A stretch of DNA of 9,540 nt. It comes from Fibrobacterota bacterium (GTDB lineage Bacteria > Fibrobacterota > Chitinivibrionia > Chitinivibrionales > JANQEN01). Made by a program: the position numbers and the translations under genes. Where the stretch lies: assembly GCA_030619215.1 (NCBI GenBank), contig JAUXBV010000082.1:1-9540 (forward strand). The letters run 5' to 3'. The first letter of the stretch is position 1. Each line of letters opens with the position of its first letter. This document shows positions 1-5,305 of the stretch, one piece after another. The notes beneath the pieces were generated by a model. The model was not told the origin of the DNA. It searched no databases and worked only from the letters and a program-made list of their open reading frames with translations.

Positions 1-278
1 CAACCACGCAGGAAACAAAGGATATGCTTTCCCATGAAATAGATTGCCTGACCCTGCCGGTAAGAGCCGTGATCGGACGGATAAAGCTTTCTATAAGAGA
101 TTTGCTGCAGTTGCAAAGAGGGGATATACTCAGCCTTGATAAGAAAAAGAATACTGATTTACTTATACAAATTGGCGGTAAGACAAAGATGTCGGGTAAA
201 ACCGGCCTTATTGGCAGAAAAAAGGCCATTGAAATAACAAAAATAGTTGAGAAGGAGGTGCCGGGTATAAATGAGTGA
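1..278 (+). CDS. fliM: Flagellar motor switch protein FliM, C-terminal fragment
   Basis: This is the 3' end of a gene that begins before the window; the reading frame is entered at base 3 and stops with TGA at 276-278. About 91 codons are visible. They encode the C-terminal SpoA (FliMN_C) domain: the segment LPVRAVIGRIKLSIRDLLQL is followed by a RGDIL turn and by the ending GGKTKMSGKTGLIGRKKAIE, which fits FliM better than FliN because of the GGK...G..G..G pattern. FliM forms the middle of the C-ring at the cytoplasmic face of the basal body, binds CheY-P through its N-terminus (not visible here) and pairs with FliN through this SpoA domain. The stop overlaps the fliN start by 8 bases, so translation of the two is probably coupled. 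The identity is well supported by sequence and by the next gene; the missing N-terminus prevents checking the CheY-binding and CheC-like parts. Confidence 0.9.
   Translation, partial: TTQETKDMLSHEIDCLTLPVRAVIGRIKLSIRDLLQLQRGDILSLDKKKNTDLLIQIGGKTKMSGKTGLIGRKKAIEITKIVEKEVPGINE
252..260 (+). promoter_or_regulatory. Strong Shine-Dalgarno for fliN
   Basis: AAGGAGGTG lies inside the last codons of fliM and ends 10 bases before the ATG at 271. It is close to a perfect anti-16S complement and fixes the fliN start despite the 8-base overlap with fliM. Confidence 0.85.
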
Positions 279-1338
279 ATTCATTTCTGAAGACCAAATG
301 AACGATTTATTAAGTCAGCAGGATTCAGACGCCTTTGGTGTAGAGGATGTTAAAGATGAAGCATCCGCACCTGCTGAAGACACCGGCCCTGATTATAATG
401 CTCTTACATCAGTATTTGAGATCTTTGCTGAACAGGCAGTTTCAGTAGTTTCCAATGTGCTCAATCGTGAGATTAAATTTTCAGTTTCCAAATGTGAGAG
501 TATAAATCAGGATACAATTAAAGAGACTGTTACAGCTCCCGTATTATCTATAAAGTTACCTCTCGAGGGAGGGGCCAGTGGCACTATGTATGCCATAATC
601 ACAACAAAAGATGTTGCAGTTCTTTCAGATATCATGATGATGGGCGACGGGAGCGCTGAATATACCGAGGATCATAAAGACGCTATTGGCGAGCTCTTTA
701 ACCAGATAATGGGAGCGTTTACCGCTTCAGTGAACAACAATTTCGAAAATCCTATTTCAACCGGAACCATAGAGGTTGGTGAGTTTGATTTTGAATCCCC
801 TTCCTTTCCTTTGGAAAACTCAGACATGGTTCTTGAAACCATCAATATTCCTGACAAGGGTGAAAGCAGTATGTGTTTTGTCATCCCTCAGGAGCTGAGT
901 TTACAGCTTATGAAAGGATTCAAGGATTCCGGAGGAGACATGGAAGGTGAAGGAGTTGGCCTTTCGTCGTCTGAGGTTGACGACCTGAGCCAATTATCGA
1001 CCGATATCAGCGCAATCGGTGAAGAGGAAGGCGGCTTTCAGGAAACTCCCCTGACAGATACAACAGCAGCGCCCCCCAATGAAAATGTAAATATGCTTCT
1101 CGATGTGGAGATGGACATCAGTATAGAGCTGGGCAAGACCGAGCTGTCAATAAAAAGAATTCTTGAGCTTTCTCCGGGGTCGATCATAGAGCTTGATAGA
1201 ATGGCCGGCGAGCCGGTGGACCTTATGGTGAATAATAAAGTTGTTGCAAAAGGGGAAGTAGTTGTTGTTGATGAAAATTTTGGTATTCGTATCGTATCTC
1301 TCGTTTCACCTGAGGAGAGAATAAGAAGCCTGAGATAG
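271..1338 (+). CDS. fliN: Flagellar motor switch protein FliN, FliY-type with CheC-like domain
   Basis: This C-ring protein has 355 residues, far longer than a plain FliN (about 100-140), and has FliY architecture. Residues 5-16 (ISEDQMNDLLSQ) resemble the CheY-P-binding motif of FliM/FliY (LSQDEIDALL). Residues about 41-215 form a CheC-like two-half domain. The second half keeps the phosphatase pattern D137-x3-E141-x2-N144, continuing NQIMGAFTASVNNNF as in FliY. The first half has E50, but A53 stands where Asn is expected. Residues about 217-270 are an acidic, Ser/Thr/Gly-rich linker that includes LSSSEVDDLS (231-240). Residues about 272-350 are a typical FliN SpoA domain (ELGKTELSIKRILELSPGSI, then LDRMAGEPVDLMVNN). 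FliN/FliY forms the lower C-ring, contacts FliM and FliH, and in FliY proteins can dephosphorylate CheY-P. The start is set by a strong Shine-Dalgarno. The family call is secure; phosphatase activity is inferred from residues only. The symbol fliY would be equally reasonable. Confidence 0.93.
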   Translation: MSEFISEDQMNDLLSQQDSDAFGVEDVKDEASAPAEDTGPDYNALTSVFEIFAEQAVSVVSNVLNREIKFSVSKCESINQDTIKETVTAPVLSIKLPLEGGASGTMYAIITTKDVAVLSDIMMMGDGSAEYTEDHKDAIGELFNQIMGAFTASVNNNFENPISTGTIEVGEFDFESPSFPLENSDMVLETINIPDKGESSMCFVIPQELSLQLMKGFKDSGGDMEGEGVGLSSSEVDDLSQLSTDISAIGEEEGGFQETPLTDTTAAPPNENVNMLLDVEMDISIELGKTELSIKRILELSPGSIIELDRMAGEPVDLMVNNKVVAKGEVVVVDENFGIRIVSLVSPEERIRSLR

Positions 1339-1373
1339 TAGCTACAGAGAATACGGGATCCTTTTAATTGCAC

Positions 1374-1448
1374 AAGGGAGGAATTAAGGGTTTGAAAACA
1401 GTTGGCGGGGCAGCTATTTTCCCTGCCCTATTAAAAGAGATGCTTTAA
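1374..1448 (+). other. Possible leader mini-ORF with strong Shine-Dalgarno in fliN-fliO gap
   Basis: A clear AAGGGAGG (1374-1381) is followed 10 bases later by TTG at 1392, opening an 18-codon frame, MKTVGGAAIFPALLKEML if TTG is read as Met, which stops with TAA at 1446-1448. No other start codon sits at a suitable distance from this Shine-Dalgarno; an in-frame ATT at 1383 is too close. The peptide is not recognised. It may be a leader peptide, a remnant of a decayed gene, or an accident, and its codons overlap the hairpin at 1407-1429. What is seen is a good ribosome site with a very short frame; any function is unknown. Confidence 0.3.
1407..1429 (+). other. Hairpin in fliN-fliO intergenic region
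   Basis: GGGCAG (1408-1413) is complementary to CTGCCC (1423-1428), and G1407 can wobble with T1429. This gives a GC-rich 6-7 bp stem with a 9-base loop. No U-tract follows (TATTAAAAG), so it is not a standard intrinsic terminator. It could be an attenuator, an mRNA processing or stability element between the switch-protein and export-gate parts of the operon, or chance. Confidence 0.35.
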
Positions 1449-1478
1449 AAATTATTATAAAGAGCTTTCTTAGATGAA

Positions 1479-1487
1479 TGCTATAAT
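1479..1487 (+). promoter_or_regulatory. Candidate extended -10 promoter before fliO
   Basis: TGCTATAAT matches the extended -10 consensus TGnTATAAT exactly. At 17-base spacing the -35 position (1459-1464, AAAGAG) is a poor match, which extended -10 promoters can tolerate. Transcription would start near 1494, about 7 bases before the fliO ATG, giving an almost leaderless message. The surrounding DNA is AT-rich, so a chance match cannot be excluded. Confidence 0.4.
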
Positions 1488-1500
1488 ATACTAATATTCA

Positions 1501-2094
1501 ATGAGTTATACAACTATGACTAAAAAGAAATCAAAAAGACAATTTTCTATACTACTCCTACTGGCTGTTACATTTGTTATATTCTTTTTTGCCTCCATTT
1601 CCTTGGCGCAAGATACCAGCAAAACCGGCAATTTCGATATAATAAAAGTTCAGCAGGCGGTAAAAGCAGACCTGGCTGATTCGCTCAATGTTACTACAGA
1701 TAATGCAGAAGCAGACCATATCCCTCCTGTGCGCGATAACTATCTGTTTATTGTATTAAGAATTATCGGTTCTCTGATACTATTAACAATAATTATTATG
1801 CTGGTTGTATGGCTTCTCAAACGTTTCGGTTTTACCGGAAGTTCCCGTATTGGGAGCGGTGCAATGGATATGCTGGAATCCCTGCCTGTAGGTCAGAACA
1901 GGTCTATTATTCTGGTAAGGGTGATGGATACTGTGCTGGTGCTTTCGCAGACAACCCAAAATATAACCTTATTAGAGAAAATCGAAGATAATAAAGCTGT
2001 AGAGCTTATTGCATCGACAAAAGGCGGGACTTCAATTGTACAGTTTAAGGACGTTTTTAACAATTTCATTGGTAAAATAAAGAAGACATCATAA
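1501..2094 (+). CDS. fliO: Flagellar biosynthetic protein FliO (FliO/FliZ family)
   Basis: The product has 197 residues. A Lys/Arg-rich N-terminus (7-13) and a hydrophobic core (16-32) ending in ISLAQ look like a signal peptide, cleaved near residue 36. A linker of about 40 residues follows, then one strong transmembrane segment (about 81-106, ending WLLKRFGF). The cytoplasmic part carries the FliO signature: a MLESLPVGQNRSIILVRVMD stretch, then VLVLSQTTQNITLLEKI (about 124-161). FliO is an inner-membrane chaperone that helps assemble the FliP ring of the flagellar export gate. An in-frame stop (TAA 1492-1494) limits the start to 1501 or the ATG at 1516. Neither has a visible Shine-Dalgarno, fitting the near-leaderless promoter proposed just upstream. 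fliP starts 2 bases after the stop. FliO is the most variable gate component, but this signature and position make the call firm. Confidence 0.88.
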   Translation: MSYTTMTKKKSKRQFSILLLLAVTFVIFFFASISLAQDTSKTGNFDIIKVQQAVKADLADSLNVTTDNAEADHIPPVRDNYLFIVLRIIGSLILLTIIIMLVVWLLKRFGFTGSSRIGSGAMDMLESLPVGQNRSIILVRVMDTVLVLSQTTQNITLLEKIEDNKAVELIASTKGGTSIVQFKDVFNNFIGKIKKTS

Positions 2095-2096
2095 TT

Positions 2097-2909
2097 ATGC
2101 GACCAGGTAAAAATAAAAATACTGAATCAGCCAATTTTGAATATATTAAGGCTTCTTTTTTCGATGTTATTCGAAATACAAAGCTCGGAAATATAGCATT
2201 ATTCATATTTATTGCAATACCGCTTTTTGCGCAGGTAATACCCAGGATTACCCTTGCAGTTGACGATGCACAGAAGCCTGCTGATGTAGCTGTAGCGCTT
2301 CAGATCCTATTTCTTATCACGATTCTTGCTCTTGCTCCTTCATTGCTGGTCATGCTTACATCGTTTATCAGGCTTATCATTGTTTTTGCGTTTCTTCGGA
2401 GAGCTCTCGGTACTCAAACGTTGCCTCCGGACCAGGTGCTGGTTGGGCTTTCCCTGTTTCTGACACTGTTTATAATGATGCCTGTGTTTACCGAGATAAA
2501 TGATAATGCATTGCAGCCCTACCTGGCAGAAGAGATAAGCTGGAAGGAGGGGCTGGAGAAAGCAGGCGAACCCATTAGAAATTTCATGCTGAAACAGGTT
2601 GATGAAAAGGATGTGGCGCTTTTTGTAAGGATCTCAAAAAATCCGCCGCCCAGAACTGCTGCTGATTTATCATACGCAATAATTATCCCGGCTTTTATAA
2701 TGAGCGAATTGAAAACAGCGTTTATCATAGGCTTTATAATTTATATACCGTTTTTAGTTATTGACATGATAACTGCCAGTGTGCTTTTATCTATGGGTAT
2801 GATGATGCTGCCGCCTATAATGATTTCATTGCCGTTCAAGATTATTCTGTTTGTGCTTGTGGATGGATGGAATCTTTTAGTGAAGCATCTGGTGGCGTCA
2901 TTTTATTAG
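2097..2909 (+). CDS. fliP: Flagellar export gate protein FliP
   Basis: FliP forms, with FliQ and FliR, the helical gate complex through which rod, hook and filament subunits are exported. The family core is intact: LTSFIRLIIVFAFLRRALGT (87-106) with PPDQVLVGLSLFLTLFIMMP following (110-129), then a periplasmic-type segment (about 132-185), IPAFIMSELKTAFIIGF (197-213), and the near-invariant SMGMMMLPPIMISLPFKIIL (232-251) ending in DGWNLLVKHL. At 270 residues it is longer than the usual 245-255 because about 30 polar residues precede the signal-like segment (32-54, cleavage perhaps after FAQ or TLA). The ATG at 2097 is the only ATG, GTG or TTG in frame before that segment, and a stop lies just upstream (2073), so the long N-region is probably real. 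No clear Shine-Dalgarno is seen; the 2-base gap after fliO suggests translational coupling. Confidence 0.96.
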   Translation: MRPGKNKNTESANFEYIKASFFDVIRNTKLGNIALFIFIAIPLFAQVIPRITLAVDDAQKPADVAVALQILFLITILALAPSLLVMLTSFIRLIIVFAFLRRALGTQTLPPDQVLVGLSLFLTLFIMMPVFTEINDNALQPYLAEEISWKEGLEKAGEPIRNFMLKQVDEKDVALFVRISKNPPPRTAADLSYAIIIPAFIMSELKTAFIIGFIIYIPFLVIDMITASVLLSMGMMMLPPIMISLPFKIILFVLVDGWNLLVKHLVASFY

Positions 2910-2971
2910 GTGTTTTTTTTAGTTGAATAATTTTTTAATATTGACACAGGAAAGAGAGAACAGGTTACTTT

Positions 2972-3241
2972 ATGGATCCGGCGATAGCAGTTGATATTGG
3001 TCGGCAAGCGCTCGTTGTGGTACTCATGATCGGAGGGCCTTTGCTTATGGCAGGGCTCATAGTAGGCCTGCTTGTCGGTGTTTTTCAGGCTGTTACGCAG
3101 ATTCATGAAATGACCCTTACTTTTATACCGAAAATTCTGGCAATTGTGGGAATGCTTTTTTTCATGCTGCCATGGATGATCATAAAATTTGTAAACTTTA
3201 CTGTTAACCTGTTTAATTCAATACCAACAATAGCCCGTTAA
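2972..3241 (+). CDS. fliQ: Flagellar export gate protein FliQ
   Basis: This is an 89-residue protein of exactly the usual family length, with two transmembrane hairpin helices (about 12-40 and 51-80). The signature VGLLVGVFQAVTQIHEMTLT followed by FIPKI (31-55) is typical of FliQ, as is the N-terminal pattern with an early Asp/Ile-Gly (D8-G10) and Arg-Gln-Ala-Leu. Four FliQ copies wrap the outside of the FliP5-FliR1 core in the export gate. The gap of 62 bases after fliP is AT-rich with an eight-T run. Purine-rich AGGAAAGAGAG (2948-2958) and CAGG (2961-2964) upstream of the ATG offer a modest ribosome site. fliR follows after 3 bases, so the two genes are one translational unit. Confidence 0.95.
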   Translation: MDPAIAVDIGRQALVVVLMIGGPLLMAGLIVGLLVGVFQAVTQIHEMTLTFIPKILAIVGMLFFMLPWMIIKFVNFTVNLFNSIPTIAR

Positions 3242-3244
3242 AAA

Positions 3245-4030
3245 ATGATTCCAGCGAATATAACATCCGAACAGATACAGGTATTTCTTCTGATTTTTGT
3301 GCGTGTACTGGCAATGATCTCGCTGCTGCCCTTTCTTGGCTCACAAAGCGTACCTGTGCAGCTTAAGGCCGGTTTCTCTTTTATGATAGCAATAGTTCTG
3401 TTTCCGAATGTCTCTGTATACCCGGTGGGAGAGCTTGCTTTGAACATACCGGGCTTTGTGTTTATGGTAGTGAAAGAAATCTTTGTCGGGATTACCATAG
3501 GTTTTGCTGCATCAATGCTTTTTTCTGCTGTACAGTTTGCAGGAAGACTGATTGATACTCAGATGGGGTTTGCACTGGTACAGATAGTTGATCCGTTAAG
3601 CAATACGGAAGCAACGGTTACCGGGCAGTTTCAGATATTGATTTACAGTATAATATTCATGCTCGTAAACGGGCACTACTTTTTGCTTCTTGCGATACAG
3701 AAAAGCTTTGAGCTGATACCTCTTTTCGGGGCTCGGATTCCCGGAAGCGACGTGGCTGTATATCTTAGCTCAATGGTAGCAAATATTTTTGTGCTTGCGG
3801 TCCGCCTTGCAGCGCCGGTTTTTTCTGTTCTGATACTGACTTCATTATCACTGGGCATCGTTGCACGAACAGTACCTCAGATAAATGTGTTTTTTGTTGG
3901 TTTACCGTTGAAAATCGGCCTTGGAGTCATAACCCTGGCGATTGCACTGCCGGGGCTTGCGATACTATTCAGAAGTATGGTTGAAAATTTAATAACCGAT
4001 ATATGGAGATTGCTGTATTTACTGGCGTGA
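3245..4030 (+). CDS. fliR: Flagellar export gate protein FliR
   Basis: The 261-residue integral membrane protein matches the family length of about 255-265. FliR is the single-copy subunit that closes the FliP-FliQ helix and plugs the export gate. Diagnostic segments are R20 followed by LLPFLGSQSVPVQLKAGF (27-44), the MGFALVQIVDPLSNTEATVT block (107-126), NGHYFLLLAIQKSFELIPLF (142-161), VRLAAPVFSVLILTSLSLGI (186-205) and VARTVPQINVFFVGLPLKIG (206-225), which is the strongest FliR motif. The ATG lies 3 bases after the fliQ stop without a Shine-Dalgarno, so reinitiation after fliQ is likely and would keep the two gate proteins coordinated. Translation ends at TGA 4028-4030; a repeat-containing gap then separates it from flhB. 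Nothing is missing or unusual in the protein. Confidence 0.95.
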   Translation: MIPANITSEQIQVFLLIFVRVLAMISLLPFLGSQSVPVQLKAGFSFMIAIVLFPNVSVYPVGELALNIPGFVFMVVKEIFVGITIGFAASMLFSAVQFAGRLIDTQMGFALVQIVDPLSNTEATVTGQFQILIYSIIFMLVNGHYFLLLAIQKSFELIPLFGARIPGSDVAVYLSSMVANIFVLAVRLAAPVFSVLILTSLSLGIVARTVPQINVFFVGLPLKIGLGVITLAIALPGLAILFRSMVENLITDIWRLLYLLA

Positions 4031-4036
4031 CAAGAA

Positions 4037-4117
4037 TGGAGCATTGGAGTGATGGAGGAAAAAATATTATAATCCAACACTCCAGTACTTTAGTCCTTTA
4101 GGGCTCCAATACTCCAG
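4037..4117. repeat. Diverged palindromic/direct repeat cluster between fliR and flhB
   Basis: TGGAGCATTGGAG (4037-4049) is the reverse complement of CTCCAATACTCCA (4104-4116) at 12 of 13 positions. In addition TCCAACACTCCAG (4073-4085) and TCCAATACTCCAG (4105-4117) are direct repeats with one mismatch, and TGGAGTG (4045-4051) can pair with CACTCCA (4078-4084). The GGAGT/CTCCA-rich composition stands out from the coding DNA on either side. It looks like a small dispersed intergenic repeat (REP/MITE-like) that could fold into alternative hairpins in the mRNA between fliR and flhB. No transposase, target-site duplication or U-tract is seen. Confidence 0.65.
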
Positions 4118-4179
4118 AAAGTAGCAATCTGAAAAATAGAATAGATAATGTTTAAAGATATCATTGGTAAATAACTAAA

Positions 4180-4184
4180 AAGGA
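4180..4184 (+). promoter_or_regulatory. Shine-Dalgarno deciding the TTG start of flhB
   Basis: AAGGA ends 7 bases before TTG at 4192. The encoded protein then begins MPEESFEERTEAPTPKKRRE, the standard FlhB N-terminus, so TTG is the likely start. No ATG in frame lies closer to this ribosome site. Confidence 0.7.
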
Positions 4185-4191
4185 CCGTCCA

Positions 4192-5262
4192 TTGCCTGAG
4201 GAATCATTTGAAGAGAGGACAGAAGCCCCAACACCGAAAAAGCGCAGGGAAGCTCGCGAAAAGGGCAATGTTGCAAAAAGCACGGAGGTGAATTCTGTTC
4301 TTGTACTCTTAATAGGTGTTTTTACACTAAGATTAGCCGGACCATGGATATTTCAGCAAACAGGGGGATATTTAACTAAAACTTTTGGTATTATTGCCAA
4401 TCCGTACCTGGATCAAAGCTCTATGATCGCAATTTTCAGGCACTCGGTAATTATGTTCTTTAAAGTAGCGCTTCCCATTGCCTTGGTTATTCTGGTTGTC
4501 GGCATGCTGGCAAACATTATTCAGGTCGGCTTTTTATTTTCTGCAAAGCCTCTTGTACCAAAATTCGAAAAAATTAATCCGCTTTCAGGATTAAAACGTT
4601 TGTTCTCGATGCGCTCTTTGGTGGAAGCGATCAAAAGCATTTTCAAGATGCTGATTATTGCGCTTGTTGCCTATCTGACAATTAAAGGGGAATACAGCAA
4701 TTTAATTACGTTACATGATACCTCGGTAGGTATTATCTGGGTGACTATTTTACAGATTGGCTTCAAAATTGTATTCAGGGTAGCCCTGGTACTGATATTC
4801 CTTGCTATTCTTGACTATGCATACCAGCGCTATGAATATGAGAAGAAACTTAAGATGACGCGGTATGAAATAAAGGAGGAGCGAAAGCAGCTTGAGGGAG
4901 ATCCAATGATTAAAGCGCGTGTGCGGTCCCTGCAACGGGAGATGGCACGGAGAAGGATGATGGAGGAGGTACCGAAAGCAACCGTTGTTGTTACCAACCC
5001 TACCACCCTGGCAATAGCTATTCGTTATGAGCAGGTTGAGATGGAGGCTCCTGTCGTGCTTGCAAAGGGAAAACACCTTATTGCTGAAAGAATAAAACAG
5101 GTAGCAATTGAAAAGGAGATACCGGTAGTCGAAGATAAAATACTTGCGCGCGCGATGTTTGATCAGGTTGAGCCGGGAGATGAGATACCAATGGAATTTT
5201 TTAATGCAGTTGCAGAAATACTGGCGTATGTATATAAACTAAAAAATAAAGTAGCGGCCTAA
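4192..5262 (+). CDS. flhB: Flagellar export switch protein FlhB (NPTT variant)
   Basis: FlhB is the inner-membrane export-gate protein whose cytoplasmic domain switches substrate class from rod/hook to filament. The 356 residues match family length. The N-terminus (ERTEAPTPKKRREAREKGNV) is canonical. Four transmembrane segments lie at about 35-53, 85-112, 147-165 and 183-208, followed by the linker with YEYEKKLKMTRYEIKEERKQ (214-233) and GDPMIKARVRSLQREMARRR (236-255). The cytoplasmic domain retains APVVLAKGKHLIAERIKQVA (286-305), the LAR (318-320) and AVAEILAYVYKLK (339-351). The autocleavage motif, normally NPTH, reads N269-P270-T271-T272 (codons 4996-5007). Asn and Pro, the cleavage residues, are kept while the near-universal His is Thr. 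The start is TTG with a good Shine-Dalgarno. The identity is certain; whether cleavage is altered is open. Confidence 0.96.
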   Translation: MPEESFEERTEAPTPKKRREAREKGNVAKSTEVNSVLVLLIGVFTLRLAGPWIFQQTGGYLTKTFGIIANPYLDQSSMIAIFRHSVIMFFKVALPIALVILVVGMLANIIQVGFLFSAKPLVPKFEKINPLSGLKRLFSMRSLVEAIKSIFKMLIIALVAYLTIKGEYSNLITLHDTSVGIIWVTILQIGFKIVFRVALVLIFLAILDYAYQRYEYEKKLKMTRYEIKEERKQLEGDPMIKARVRSLQREMARRRMMEEVPKATVVVTNPTTLAIAIRYEQVEMEAPVVLAKGKHLIAERIKQVAIEKEIPVVEDKILARAMFDQVEPGDEIPMEFFNAVAEILAYVYKLKNKVAA

Positions 5263-5294
5263 GTTTGATATATAAAAATGATTATTTAATATCC

Positions 5295-5300
5295 GGGAGG
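5295..5300 (+). promoter_or_regulatory. Strong Shine-Dalgarno for the repeat-protein gene
   Basis: GGGAGG ends 5 bases before the ATG at 5306. It is among the best ribosome sites in the window, arguing that the unusual gene between flhB and flhA is genuinely translated, and it fixes the start ahead of the second Met codon (residue 6). Confidence 0.75.
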
Positions 5301-5305
5301 AATAG

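Noticed and set aside
1339..1500. Riboswitch (for example cyclic di-GMP type) in the fliN-fliO gap
   Set aside because: No recognisable conserved core such as that of a c-di-GMP-I aptamer is visible; only a simple hairpin and a short frame are present.
2913..2920. Eight-T run just after the fliP stop as an intrinsic terminator
   Set aside because: No GC-rich inverted repeat precedes the T run, and termination inside the fliP-fliQ-fliR cluster is unlikely.
2941..2970. TTGACA (2941-2946) as a -35 box for a promoter driving fliQ
   Set aside because: The -35 match is perfect, but at 17-18 base spacing the -10 position reads GTTACT or TTACTT, and the start codon would lie at or before the transcription start. 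The hexamer is probably chance.
4037..4117. CRISPR array
   Set aside because: The repeat units are only about 13 bases, occur in both orientations, are diverged and are unevenly spaced.
5247..5273. Possible flagellar sigma-28 promoter (TAAA ... GATA) before the repeat-protein gene
   Set aside because: Only TAAA and a GATA core match, with spacing of about 13 and poor agreement at the remaining -10 positions, in AT-rich DNA. Not strong enough to report as a feature.
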